Part shown: piece after piece, positions 9,012 to 17,623 of the stretch | How the letters are laid out: each line of letters opens with the position of its first letter | How positions within the stretch are numbered: position 1 is the first letter of the stretch | Assembly (NCBI RefSeq): GCF_000382245.1 | Contig: NZ_KB907862.1 | Span: 248,001-312,000 of the forward strand | Direction: 5' to 3' | From: Kushneria aurantia DSM 21353 | GTDB lineage: Bacteria > Pseudomonadota > Gammaproteobacteria > Pseudomonadales > Halomonadaceae | DNA length: 64,000 nucleotides | The notes under the pieces: generated by a model | The model's input: only the letters and a program-made list of their open reading frames with translations | What the model was told of the DNA's origin: nothing | Databases searched by the model: none | Program-made: the position numbers and the translations under genes

Positions 9012-11207
9012 TCAGCCCAGCGGCACCAGTTTGGCAAAGCCCAGCACCAGCCACTTGTCGCCTTCCTCCTCGAAACTGACCTGCACGCGGGCGCGCTGGC
9101 CCTCGCCCTCGGCGTTGATCACTACCCCTTCGCCGAACACCGGATGGCTGACCCGCTGGCCCAGCGACAGCCCCGGCATGTCGTCGTCACCGGCTACGCT
9201 CTCCTGTTGCAGGCTGCTCGATGCCGATACCGGGCGGCTTACCTGGCCACGCAGACGCACCTCCTCGACGAACTGCTCGGGCAGCTCGCGCAGAAAGCGC
9301 GACGGCCGCTGAAAGGTCTCGCGGCCGTGCAGGCGGCGCGTCTCGGCGTGGGTCAGGTAGAGCTTCTCCATCGCTCTTGTGAGGCCCACATAGCAGAGCC
9401 TTCGCTCCTCCTCGAGGCGCCCCGGCTCCTCCAGCGACATTTTGTGCGGAAACAGCCCCTCCTCCATGCCGGCGATAAAGACCAGCGGAAACTCCAGCCC
9501 CTTGGCCGAGTGCAGGGTCATCATCTGCACCGCGTCGTCGAACTCATCGGCCTCGTGCTCGCCGGAGTTGAGCGCCGCCTCGGCGAGAAAGGTGCCCAGC
9601 GAGTCGTCGTCGCCGTCGTTGATGGGGTCGAAGGGGTCGTTCTGGGTCCAGGACTTCGCGGCGCTGACCAGCTCCTCGAGGTTTTCGACCCGCGCCTGGC
9701 CCTTCTCGCCCTTCTCGGCGCGGTGGTGCTCGATCAGCCCGGTGGTGGCGATGACGTGATCGATCATTTCGTGCAGCGCCATGCCGGCGGTGTCGTTGTC
9801 GAGGCGGTCGATCATGTCGCTGAAGGTGGCCACGCTGGCCGCCGCGCGTCCCTTCAAAAGCCCCTTCGAGGGCGCGTCATTGAGCGTTTGCCACAGCGAG
9901 ATGCCCTCGTCGCGGGCGTGGGCGCGCAGCGCTTCGACGCTGCGCGTGCCGATGCCGCGGGCCGGCACGTTGATCACCCGCTCCAGTGAGGCGTCGTCGT
10001 CGCGCGACACCAGCAGGCGCAGGTAGGCCAGCGCGTTCTTGATCTCGAGGCGCTCGTAGAAGCGCTGACCGCCGTAGATGCGGTAGGGCACCCCCTGGCG
10101 TATCAGCGCCTCTTCAAGCACTCGTGACTGGGCGTTGGAGCGGTAGAGAATGGCGATATCGCGGCGCCGCCGGTTCTCGTCGCGCACCCGGGTGGCGATG
10201 GTATCGACGATAAAGCGTGCCTCGTCGAGGTCGTTGAAGCCGCCGTAAAGGGACAGCCGTTCACCCGCGTCGACATCGGTCCACAGCTCCTTGCCCATGC
10301 GCCCGGCATTGTGGCGAATCAGGGCGTTGGCGGACTCCAGAATGGCGCTGGTGGAGCGGTAGTTGCGCTCCAGTCGTACCACTCTGGTATCGGCGAACTC
10401 GTCGCGAAAGCGCGACAGGTTCTCTACCTTTGCGCCGCGCCAGCCGTAGATTGACTGGTCGTCGTCGCCTACCGCGGTCAGGCAGGCGCGATCGCCCGCC
10501 AGCAGCCTGAGCCAGGCGTACTGCAGGGTGTTGGTGTCCTGGAATTCGTCCACCAGCAGGTGGCGAAAGCGCTCGCGGTAGTGCGCCAGCAGACGCGGGT
10601 TGTCGCGCAACAGCTCCAGCGCGCGCAGCAGCAGTTCGCCGAAATCGACCAGGCCGCCGCGCTCACAGGCGAGCTGATAGCGTTCGTAGAGATCGACCAT
10701 CTGCTGCATATAGGCATCGCCGTGGGCGTCGACATCTCCCGGGCGCAGCCCCTCTTCCTTGCAGCCGCCGATGAAGTACTGCACCTGTTTGGGCGGAAAG
10801 CGCTCTTCATCGATGCTGTTGTCGCGCAGCAGGCGCTTGACCAGCCGCAGCTGGTCGTCGCTGTCGATGATCTGGAAGTGCTCGGCGAGCTTCGCGTCCT
10901 GCCAGTGAGTGCGCAGCAGCCGATGGGCGATGGAGTGAAAGGTGCCCACCCACATGCCGCGTGGCGAGACGTCGAGCAGTGTCTCCAGCCTTGCACGCAT
11001 CTCGCGCGCCGCCTTGTTGGTAAAGGTAACGGCGAGGATCGACCACGGCGAGAGGCCCTCGACCTCCATCAGCCAGGCGATCCGGTGCACCAGCACGCGG
11101 GTCTTGCCCGAGCCGGCGCCGGCCAGCACCAGCAGGTTGCCCTGGGGGGCGCCGACCGCATCGCGCTGATCGGCATTGAGCGAATCGAGGAGCGCAGAGG
11201 CGTCCAT
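9012..11207 (-). CDS. uvrD: DNA helicase II (UvrD)
   Basis: UvrD is the SF1A 3'-5' helicase of nucleotide-excision and mismatch repair. The 731 residues carry the whole motif set: Q motif (NADQRDAV), Walker A GAGSGKT (30-36), VTFTNKAAREM, DEFQDTN, the GDDDQSIYGWRGA motif III, LERNYRST (IV), TLHSAKGLEF (V) and VGLTRAMEKL (VI). A C-terminal Tudor-like segment (LSLGQRVSHPVFGEGVV) is typical of UvrD. I looked for a LexA box upstream and did not find a convincing one. Confidence 0.97.
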   Translation of the reverse strand: MDASALLDSLNADQRDAVGAPQGNLLVLAGAGSGKTRVLVHRIAWLMEVEGLSPWSILAVTFTNKAAREMRARLETLLDVSPRGMWVGTFHSIAHRLLRTHWQDAKLAEHFQIIDSDDQLRLVKRLLRDNSIDEERFPPKQVQYFIGGCKEEGLRPGDVDAHGDAYMQQMVDLYERYQLACERGGLVDFGELLLRALELLRDNPRLLAHYRERFRHLLVDEFQDTNTLQYAWLRLLAGDRACLTAVGDDDQSIYGWRGAKVENLSRFRDEFADTRVVRLERNYRSTSAILESANALIRHNAGRMGKELWTDVDAGERLSLYGGFNDLDEARFIVDTIATRVRDENRRRRDIAILYRSNAQSRVLEEALIRQGVPYRIYGGQRFYERLEIKNALAYLRLLVSRDDDASLERVINVPARGIGTRSVEALRAHARDEGISLWQTLNDAPSKGLLKGRAAASVATFSDMIDRLDNDTAGMALHEMIDHVIATTGLIEHHRAEKGEKGQARVENLEELVSAAKSWTQNDPFDPINDGDDDSLGTFLAEAALNSGEHEADEFDDAVQMMTLHSAKGLEFPLVFIAGMEEGLFPHKMSLEEPGRLEEERRLCYVGLTRAMEKLYLTHAETRRLHGRETFQRPSRFLRELPEQFVEEVRLRGQVSRPVSASSSLQQESVAGDDDMPGLSLGQRVSHPVFGEGVVINAEGEGQRARVQVSFEEEGDKWLVLGFAKLVPLG

Positions 11208-11281
11208 AAGAGTGTTCTCCGCAGGCCGCGGGGAGGGAATAAAGAGGCGTTATTCTAACACAGCCGCCGCAAGGGCGCGGC

Positions 11282-12169
11282 TCAGCTGTCGTCGTCGCGG
11301 TGCGCGCCGCCGAAAGGGTCGGGCAGCCTGGTGCGCAGCGGGTCGAGGCTGCGTTTGACCGCCACCAGATGCTCGGCAAGCTGCGGTCCGCGAGTCTTGG
11401 CCACGCCCACGGCGAGGATATCGATCACCACCAGGTGGGCGATGCGCGAACTCATCGGCCGGTAGACCTCGCTGTCCTCGAACACATCGATGAAAAGACC
11501 GAGAGAGCATTTCTGCGCCAGCGGCGAGTCCGCCGGGCACAGGCCGATCACGGTGGCGCCGTGTTCGCGCGCGATATCGACGCTGGAAAGCAGCGAGCTG
11601 GTGCGCCCGGTCTGCGAGATTGCCACCACGACGTCGTGTTCGCTCAGCGTGACCGCCGACATGTGCTGCATGTGCGGGTCGGAGTAGGCGGCGGTGGAAA
11701 TACGCAGGCGAAAGAACTTGTGCTGGGCGTCGAAGGCCACCGCGCCGGAGGCGCCGTAGCCGTAGAACTCGACCCGGCTGGCGTCGGCCAGGGCGTTGAT
11801 GGCGCGGGTCATGGAGGCAGCATCGACGCGGTCGCGCACGCCCAGCAGTGTTCCCACGGTGGAGTCGAAAATGCCGCGCGAGAACTCCGCCACGCTGTCG
11901 GCTTCGTTCATCGAGAATTCGGAGAACTGCTCGCCGGTGGCCAGCGTCTGCGCCAGCTTGAGCTTGAAGTCCTGATAGCCGCTGCAGTCGATAGCGCGAC
12001 AGAAGCGGATAACCGTTGGCTCGCTGACGCCCACCCGCGCAGCCAGCGCGGCCAGCGGCAGATGAATCACCTCATCGGCGTGGCGCAATATGAAACGGGC
12101 GACCTTCTGCTCGGAGCGGCGAAAGGCGGGCAGCCGGCTGCGAAGATCGTCGAAAAGGGTGACGCTCAA
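11282..12169 (-). CDS. RpiR-family regulator, HexR-like
   Basis: RpiR proteins sense sugar phosphates through a SIS domain and control carbohydrate genes; HexR, the closest type by overall appearance, responds to KDPG and controls the Entner-Doudoroff and central carbon genes. The 295 residues contain an N-terminal HTH_6 domain (about 1-78; ALAARVGVSEPTVIRFCRAI) and a SIS domain (about 125-255; FYGYGASGAVAFDAQHKF, VVVAISQTGRTSSLL). The C-terminal 25 residues are a variable polar tail. No edd/zwf genes are adjacent, so the HexR assignment rests on sequence resemblance only. Confidence 0.85.
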   Translation of the reverse strand: MSVTLFDDLRSRLPAFRRSEQKVARFILRHADEVIHLPLAALAARVGVSEPTVIRFCRAIDCSGYQDFKLKLAQTLATGEQFSEFSMNEADSVAEFSRGIFDSTVGTLLGVRDRVDAASMTRAINALADASRVEFYGYGASGAVAFDAQHKFFRLRISTAAYSDPHMQHMSAVTLSEHDVVVAISQTGRTSSLLSSVDIAREHGATVIGLCPADSPLAQKCSLGLFIDVFEDSEVYRPMSSRIAHLVVIDILAVGVAKTRGPQLAEHLVAVKRSLDPLRTRLPDPFGGAHRDDDS

Positions 12170-12397
12170 GGCTCATCCTCAGTCAAGGGTTGACGCATGC
12201 CAATGAATGCGATACGTCATTAAATTGTCAACGGCTCTATCATACGCTGACGACGCGCTTCGATCGACGCCGAACGCCGCGATCGGGGCGAAACGGCATC
12301 GAAAGAACGCCAGAGAGCGCAGAATAATGAACTGCTTCTCCTGATCACACGCCATGTGAAGAGAACCTTCGCCATGCAGAAAACGACAGGTGACTCC

Positions 12398-12583
12398 ATG
12401 CCTCTGACCTCGCTCCGCAACGAAATCCACAACATTGCCATGCATCTCAGGGTCCAGGAAGACGAAGAGCGCCGCCGGCGCGCCTGCGAACGCGCCCTGC
12501 GCGCCCGCCGCGGCATCGAGGATCATTTCGAATCGAAACGCCTTGCTCGCCAGCTCGAGGACGAACTCGAAAGCTTCGGCTGA
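12398..12583 (+). CDS. PA3496-like small protein
   Basis: A 61-residue highly charged helical protein ending in an Arg-rich, then acidic stretch (ERRRRACERALRARRGIED ... RLARQLEDELESF). This resembles the short PA3496 family of pseudomonads, annotated only as a putative envelope-integrity protein; function is unknown. I chose the ATG at 12398, preceded by CAGGTGA at good spacing, over ATGs further upstream that would add an unconserved leader. It is a stand-alone gene between the RpiR regulator and a terminator. Confidence 0.6.
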   Translation: MPLTSLRNEIHNIAMHLRVQEDEERRRRACERALRARRGIEDHFESKRLARQLEDELESFG

Positions 12584-12614
12584 TGAGCGGGCCGGGGCCG
12601 GGCAGTATAAAAGT

Positions 12615-12652
12615 TATCGGCAGCCTCCGGGCTGCCGATAGTCGTGTGTTAT
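12615..12652 (+). terminator. Hairpin after the PA3496-like gene
   Basis: An 11-bp perfect stem, TATCGGCAGCC paired with GGCTGCCGATA, with a four-base TCCG loop lies 32 bases after the stop codon. The following GTCGTGTGTTAT is only weakly U-rich, so efficiency is uncertain. Confidence 0.55.
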
Positions 12653-12733
12653 CCTCAGGAGTATCTTTACGATTGCCAAAAGACTATGAGTCAGGTGTCA
12701 TGTAACGCTTGATGATCATCATGAGAAGCGGCC

Positions 12734-13711
12734 ATGAGTGAACTGCTCGCTCCCACCAACGATTACGTCTTCAAGCGGCTGTTTGTTGCTGCGCCGACAC
12801 TGTTGGTCAATCTGATCAACGATCTGCGCCCCGATCTGCCCGCTATTACCTCGGTCGATATCCTCAATCCGGAGATTGCGTCAGAGGATCTCAGCGGTAA
12901 GCGCATCATTCTGGATGTACTGGCTCGTGATGGCGACGGCGACTGCTATAATGTCGAAATTCAGGTGCGCCGTTATGACGCCTGGCACAAGCGCGGGCTG
13001 TTCTATCTGGCACGCGTGCTGAGCAGTCAGATCGATGCCGGGGCGGACTATCAGCAGCTGAACGCCTCGGTGGGCTTGCACCTGCTGGATTTTGATCTGT
13101 TTACCGCGATTCCGGCCGAGTGCGAACAGGCCATCTGGCGCTTTGAAATGCGCGATGAGCATCAGCCTCATGTCTCGCTGGGCAACAGCTTGCAGATGAA
13201 CGTTATCGAGCTGGGCAAGGCGGATCGACTCGGTTTGCCGTCCGGCCCGCTGGCGGCGTGGATTACCTTCTTCAGGCATTGGCAGGAGGATACTACCATG
13301 AGCGATATTACTCATGAGCCCGTTCGGGAGGCGATGAGTCGCCTTCGGGAGTTGAGTGCCGATCAGACTGCGCGCCTTCAGGCCCTGATACGGGAGCGGG
13401 CCCTGCACGACCAGATTTCGTATTTCAATGAGGCCGAACGGCAGGGGCAAGCTAAAGGACACGCGATAGGACTTGAGAAAGGTCGGCAGGAAGGTCGGCA
13501 GGAAGGTCGGCAGGAAGGTCGGCAGGAAGGTCGGCAGGAAGGTCGGCAGGAAGGTCGGCAGGAAGGTCGGCAGGAAGGTGAACAGTATCGTGCCCTTGAA
13601 ACTGCTCGCAATCTGCTCCGTGATACCGACCTCGGCGATGGCGCGATCGCCAGTGCCACCGGCCTTGAAATGACTCAGGTGCGTGAATTGCGAGAAAATT
13701 TCAACGGCTGA
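12734..13711 (+). CDS. Rpn family recombination-promoting nuclease / PD-(D/E)XK protein
   Basis: This family (PF12784, historically annotated as putative transposase) contains PD-(D/E)XK-type nucleases; E. coli RpnA promotes RecA-independent recombination. The 325 residues open with the family start TNDYVFKRLF, followed by the active-site region IILDVLARDGDGDCYNVEIQ (Asp, then Glu-x-Gln as the D...(E/Q)xQ core, about 55-77) and the family's YLARVLSSQI segment. Residues about 250-282 are eight GRQE repeats forming a charged linker, followed by a short tail (ALETARNLLRDTD). The gene is isolated and divergent from nothing obviously related. Such genes are often multi-copy and mobile in copy number, but no inverted repeats bound it here. 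Confidence 0.85.
   Translation: MSELLAPTNDYVFKRLFVAAPTLLVNLINDLRPDLPAITSVDILNPEIASEDLSGKRIILDVLARDGDGDCYNVEIQVRRYDAWHKRGLFYLARVLSSQIDAGADYQQLNASVGLHLLDFDLFTAIPAECEQAIWRFEMRDEHQPHVSLGNSLQMNVIELGKADRLGLPSGPLAAWITFFRHWQEDTTMSDITHEPVREAMSRLRELSADQTARLQALIRERALHDQISYFNEAERQGQAKGHAIGLEKGRQEGRQEGRQEGRQEGRQEGRQEGRQEGRQEGEQYRALETARNLLRDTDLGDGAIASATGLEMTQVRELRENFNG
13481..13576 (+). repeat. 12-bp in-frame tandem repeat, eight copies
   Basis: GGTCGGCAGGAA is repeated exactly eight times without interruption inside the Rpn-family gene. Each unit encodes Gly-Arg-Gln-Glu, so copy-number change alters protein length without a frameshift. Confidence 0.97.
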
Positions 13712-13748
13712 ATGACTGCGCAGCAGGCGGCCCCGGGCCATGACGCCC

Positions 13749-14765
13749 CTACTGCGCCGGGCTCAGTACCAGCTCCACGCGGCGGTTCTGTGCCCTCCCC
13801 GCTTCGCTTTCGTTGCCTGCCAGCGGCCGGGTGGCGCCATAGCCGATCGCCCGCAGCCGCTCGCTCGAGACGCCGTTGCGGGCCAGGTAACGCAGCACCG
13901 CGCTGGCGCGCGCCGAGGAGAGTTCCCAGTTGGAGGGGAAGCGCTCGGTATCGATGCTGCGGCTGTCGGTGTGACCCTCCACCGAGATCTCGCCGTCGAA
14001 ATCGCGCAGTACCGGCAGCAGCCGGTCGAGCAGCGCGCTGCCCGAATAGGTGATCGCCACGTCGGCGCTGGGGAACAGTAGCCGGTCCTCGATACGCAAA
14101 ATGGTGCGCTCGCGTTCGCGGCTGATCTGCACGCCCTCGATATCCGCCAGCCGGCTGTCGATGGCGTTAAGCGCCTCGACGGTAGCCAGCGCGGCGTCGA
14201 CGTTGACCTCGGGGGCGCGCGCGGCGGCGAGTGCCGCCTCGGCATTGACCCGCGTCACGTTGGCGATCGCCAGGGCGATTTCGGCATTCACCTGCGGCGC
14301 CTGTGATACCGCCCGGGCGGCGGCCAGGTTGACACCTTCGACGCTGTCGGCCAGCGCTCGCGCCGCCTCGACGTTGACCCGCGGCGGCAGCGCGCTGCCG
14401 GCGACCCTCTGCCGGCTTTCGGCGCCGCTCTCCTGCCTGTCCCCGCGCTCGGCGAGCAGATGCGGCAGCAGCGCCGGCATATCGATCGGCGGCAGGAGGC
14501 GTTCGGCAACGGAGTCGGGAGTACGAATCTGTTCGAGCACCAGCGGCGAGATCATCACCGTGGTCGCGTCTTCGCTCGGCGCCGCTGCCTCGCTGCCGCT
14601 GCGCAGTGCCAGCAGCAGCACGAACAGCACCAGCAGCAGGGTCAGCAGGTCGAGATAGCCCAGCATCCAGCCGTCGCTCTCTTCCCGCGGCGGCGGCTCG
14701 GCAAGCAGGTCGCGCGCCGCCTGACGCGAGCGGCTGGCGGCGCCGGGCACCAGTGCATCAGCCAC
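13749..14765 (-). CDS. OmpA/MotB-domain membrane protein
   Basis: Predicted stator-like partner of the adjacent MotA-type protein: a cytoplasmic N-tail, one membrane helix with an acidic residue at its start (GYLDLLTLLLVLFVLLLALR), a periplasmic linker and a C-terminal OmpA peptidoglycan-binding domain (GHTDSRSID, NWELSSARASAVLRYL, GYGATRPL, NRRVELVL). The linker contains five degenerate repeats of about 15 residues, each starting Val-Asn. I chose the GTG at 14765: it overlaps the motA-like stop by eight bases and has AGGAGG seven bases upstream, better than the upstream TTG/ATG alternatives. No flagellar genes are nearby, so a role other than motility (envelope energy coupling) is possible. 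Confidence 0.85.
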   Translation of the reverse strand: MADALVPGAASRSRQAARDLLAEPPPREESDGWMLGYLDLLTLLLVLFVLLLALRSGSEAAAPSEDATTVMISPLVLEQIRTPDSVAERLLPPIDMPALLPHLLAERGDRQESGAESRQRVAGSALPPRVNVEAARALADSVEGVNLAAARAVSQAPQVNAEIALAIANVTRVNAEAALAAARAPEVNVDAALATVEALNAIDSRLADIEGVQISRERERTILRIEDRLLFPSADVAITYSGSALLDRLLPVLRDFDGEISVEGHTDSRSIDTERFPSNWELSSARASAVLRYLARNGVSSERLRAIGYGATRPLAGNESEAGRAQNRRVELVLSPAQ

Positions 14766-15630
14766 GACGCGGCCTCCTGCGCACATCCTCCTCGCGCGGT
14801 GCGGTGGTCTCCTCCTCGCCCAGCTCGTCGCGGCCCTCGCTGATAAAGGACGCCAGCGTCTGCTCGATAAAGGAGGGCAGACGACGCCGCGAAATCATCG
14901 AGACGCCTTCCAGCACCATGTTCATGGCGATCAGTCGCTGTTCGGTGCGTCGTTCCAGTTTCACCGCGATCGGCCTGAACAGCAGATTGGCGAGCAGGAT
15001 GCCGTAGAAGGTGGAGAGCAGCGCTACCGCCATGCGCGGGCCGATCACCGCCAGGTCGCCGTTCTGGATCACCTCCAGCATGTTGACCAGACCCACCAGG
15101 GTGCCCAGCATGCCGAACGCCGGCGCGTAGGCCGCCATGGTGCGAAAGATCTGCGCCTCGGCGTGCTCGCGGGCACGCAGCCGGGTGATGCGCCAGCGCA
15201 GCAGATCAAGAATCTCCTCCTCGCGGACGTTATCGATCACCAGCCGGATGCCGCTGCGCAGAAAGGGGTTGCGGGTCGTCTCCAGCGCTCGCTCGACCGC
15301 ACGCGGGTCGCCGTGCAGCCACTCTTTCGCCAGCGCCACCAGCTCGGCGATATCCTCGCGAATGAAGTCCCGCTCGCGGCGAAAGACGCTGCCGGCGAGA
15401 GCGAAGACGTGACGCATCTCGCGCATCGGATAGCTGATCAGGGTGGCCGCCAGTGTGCCGGTGATAACGATCAGCAGTCCCGGCAGGTTGAGAAAGCTCA
15501 GCGGCGTGTTGGCGGTGAACAGCACCACCGCCAGCAGCAGGACGACACTGGCCACAATACCGATCAGGGTGGAAGCGTTGCCGGGCAGTTGTTTGGCGGA
15601 GGGGGTAGCGTCGTTGTTGCTGCCGCTCAT
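14758..15630 (-). CDS. MotA/TolQ/ExbB-type proton or sodium channel protein
   Basis: The protein (290 residues from the ATG at 15630) has four membrane segments: a pair at the N-terminus (about 20-60) and a pair near 165-215, with a large cytoplasmic loop, as in MotA. The channel motif region MAAYAPAFGMLGTLVGLVNML and ALLSTFYGILLANLLFRPIA are typical of MotA/PomA. It precedes and overlaps the OmpA/MotB gene, forming a two-gene unit. The ATG at 15630 has GGAG at six-base spacing; a weaker ATG lies four codons upstream. Whether this drives a flagellum or another envelope machine cannot be told from the window. Confidence 0.85.
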   Translation of the reverse strand: MSGSNNDATPSAKQLPGNASTLIGIVASVVLLLAVVLFTANTPLSFLNLPGLLIVITGTLAATLISYPMREMRHVFALAGSVFRRERDFIREDIAELVALAKEWLHGDPRAVERALETTRNPFLRSGIRLVIDNVREEEILDLLRWRITRLRAREHAEAQIFRTMAAYAPAFGMLGTLVGLVNMLEVIQNGDLAVIGPRMAVALLSTFYGILLANLLFRPIAVKLERRTEQRLIAMNMVLEGVSMISRRRLPSFIEQTLASFISEGRDELGEEETTAPREEDVRRRPRRG

Positions 15631-15746
15631 CTGCAGCTCCATCTCGAAAGAGGCGATCAGGCAGGCGCGTCGGCCAGGGGCCGTGTGCGCTGTCCATAGA
15701 GTCGATAGTCGAAGGATTGTGCCAGAGCGGCGTCCCCGCCGTGTCG

Positions 15747-16006
15747 TGTGAATAACGCCTTTTTTGGCGTCAATTCATCGTCTGATCGGAGCAGAGTATC
15801 GAGCGCGAGGAGTTATCCACATTATCTATTGACAATGGCGCCTTTTGTGACCTCTTCACGGCCCCACCCATTCTGCCCGACCTGCCCCGAAAGGCCCCGC
15901 CATGGGGCGTTTTGCAGCGACTGATGCCGCTCATTGCCCTTTCGTGAAGCCATTTCAAAGGGCTTTTCCACAGTCTGGCCGAGTTTTGTCCCCGTTTTTA
16001 TTCACA
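15747..16006. other. Cluster of four DnaA-box consensus sites
   Basis: The 470-base gap 15631-16100 has no gene. It contains four exact matches to the DnaA-box consensus TTWTNCACA: TTATTCACA on the minus strand at 15747-15755, TTATCCACA at 15813-15821, TTTTCCACA at 15964-15972 and TTATTCACA at 15998-16006 (plus strand). The rest of the gap holds the terminator of the symporter gene and a short GACGCC/GGCGTC-type hairpin near 15755-15771. It could be a DnaA-titration or reactivation locus, a DnaA-regulated promoter or, less likely given the neighbours, an origin. Confidence 0.55.
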
Positions 16007-16047
16007 GGTCTGTCAAGACCGCATGGCCCGGAATTGATCGCCGTTAA

Positions 16048-16082
16048 TGAAAAAACGGATGCCGACGGGGCCGGCATCCGTC
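16048..16082 (-). terminator. Intrinsic terminator of the Na+ symporter gene
   Basis: Read on the minus strand, ACGGATGCCG and CGGCATCCGT form a 10-bp stem with a GCCCCGT loop, followed by TTTTTTC. It lies 20 bases past the symporter stop. Confidence 0.88.
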
Positions 16083-16100
16083 TGCTCGAAGGGCGCGCCA

Positions 16101-17453
16101 TCATCCCAGCACGCCGAATATGAATACGATCGCCACCGCCGGCGGGGCGATGTAGCGCGCCGCGAAGCGCCACAGCTTCCAGCTGCCGCCCGACAGGTTG
16201 AGCTGGGCGCGTACCTCGTCGCGACCCATCACCCAACCGACGAAGATGATGGTGGCCAGACCGGTCAGCGGCAGCATGATGTTGGCGGTCAGATAGTCCA
16301 GCGTATTGAAGATATCCCGCCCGAAAATGGTGACACCGGACCAGGCGTTGAAGGACAAAAGCGCCGCAATGCCCAAAAGCCATGCCGATATACCGGCGGC
16401 CAGCGCTGCCTGCAGGCGGCTCAGCGGCGTTTTCTCTTCCAGCCACTCGACGATCGGTTCCAGCAGTGACATCGCCGAGGTCCAGGCGGCAAATACCAGC
16501 AGGACGAAGAACAGCACCGAGAAGAAGAGCCCGCCTGCCATGTTGCCAAAGGCCAGCGGCAACGACTGGAAGATCAGCCCCGGGCCGGCGGCAGGGTCGA
16601 GGCCGTTGGCCAGCACCACCGGGAAGATCGCCATACCGGCGGCCAGCGCGATGACGGTATCCAGCACCGCGACCGTCACGGCGGTGCGGCCCAGATGCAC
16701 GTCGTCACCGAGATAGGAGCCGTAGGCCATCATCACGCCCATGCCAAGGCTGAGCGTGAAAAAGGCATGCCCCATGGCGGCCAGTACGACCTCGCCGGTG
16801 ATGCGTGAAAAATCGGGCTGGAACAGCCAGGCAAGGCCTTCACCGAAACTGCCGGTGGTGGCGGCGTAACCCACCATGATCAGCAGCAGCCCGGCCAGCG
16901 CCGGCATCAGGAATTTGGCGGCGCGCTCCAGCCCGCTGGTAACGCCAGCGGCTACTACCGCGATCACCAGCACCATGAAGAGGCTGTGCCATGCCAGCAG
17001 TACGCCGGGGCTGGCAAGCAGGTCGTTGAACAGGGTGCTGACCTGGTCGCTGTTCATGCCGCTGAAGGTGCCGCTTGCGGCGTAGCGGATGTAGCTCAGC
17101 GCCCAGCCGCCGATCACGCTGTAGAACGACAGAATCAGCCAGGCGCCGGCAATACCGGCGACGCCGATCGCCATCCAGCCGCGCGAGCGTTTCAGTCGGC
17201 CGGCGATCTGATCCATGGTCGAGATGGGGTTTTTCTGTCCGATCCGCCCCAGCAGCCACTCGCTCATCAGAATCGGCAGGCCGATCAGGGCGATGCAGAC
17301 CAGATAGACCAGCACGAAGGCGCCGCCGCCGCTCTCGCCGGTCATATAGGGAAATTTCCAGATATTGCCGAGACCAACCGCCGAGCCGACGGCGGCGAGG
17401 ATGAAAATAAGACGCGAGGACCACTGCGCGTGGGAATGGCGCTTGTTGCTCAT
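16101..17453 (-). CDS. Sodium-dependent transporter, neurotransmitter:Na+ symporter family
   Basis: NSS-family (LeuT-fold) transporters couple Na+ entry to uptake of amino acids or related solutes across the inner membrane. The 450-residue protein has about 12 membrane segments. The first helix contains the signature AAVGSAVGLGNIWKFPY with its unwound GLGN substrate/sodium site, followed by ESGGGAFVLVYL. I chose the ATG encoding MSNKRHSH because AGGGA lies at good spacing; the longer frame adds 18 unconserved residues. The gene stands alone with its own terminator. The substrate cannot be read from sequence. Confidence 0.9.
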   Translation of the reverse strand: MSNKRHSHAQWSSRLIFILAAVGSAVGLGNIWKFPYMTGESGGGAFVLVYLVCIALIGLPILMSEWLLGRIGQKNPISTMDQIAGRLKRSRGWMAIGVAGIAGAWLILSFYSVIGGWALSYIRYAASGTFSGMNSDQVSTLFNDLLASPGVLLAWHSLFMVLVIAVVAAGVTSGLERAAKFLMPALAGLLLIMVGYAATTGSFGEGLAWLFQPDFSRITGEVVLAAMGHAFFTLSLGMGVMMAYGSYLGDDVHLGRTAVTVAVLDTVIALAAGMAIFPVVLANGLDPAAGPGLIFQSLPLAFGNMAGGLFFSVLFFVLLVFAAWTSAMSLLEPIVEWLEEKTPLSRLQAALAAGISAWLLGIAALLSFNAWSGVTIFGRDIFNTLDYLTANIMLPLTGLATIIFVGWVMGRDEVRAQLNLSGGSWKLWRFAARYIAPPAVAIVFIFGVLG

Positions 17454-17623
17454 GAAACGTCCCTGGGTTGCCGACAGGAGGCGGACGCCGTCCGTCGTAG
17501 TGGGCATATTGGTGTCGTTGTGGAGAAGCAGGGCATCAGGGCTGTCGGCCGCGCCTGCGCTTGAACCGCTTCATTGTACAGTCCTGCCGGCGCGTGCAAA
17601 GGGCACCAGGGCGTGATGACGGT

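Noticed and set aside
11208..11281. LexA box upstream of uvrD
   Set aside because: A CTGT half-site is present but the matching ACAG half at the right spacing is missing.
13481..13576. CRISPR-like array
   Set aside because: Units of 12 bp are directly adjacent with no spacers and lie in a coding frame.
12881..13741. Minus-strand frame with a repeated Thr-Phe-Leu-Pro motif
   Set aside because: It is the complement of the GRQE repeat in the Rpn-family gene; the repeat makes it look structured.
15631..16100. Chromosomal origin of replication
   Set aside because: Four DnaA boxes are present, but there is no dnaA/dnaN/gidA/rpmH neighbour, few GATC sites and no clear AT-rich unwinding element, so I report only the box cluster.
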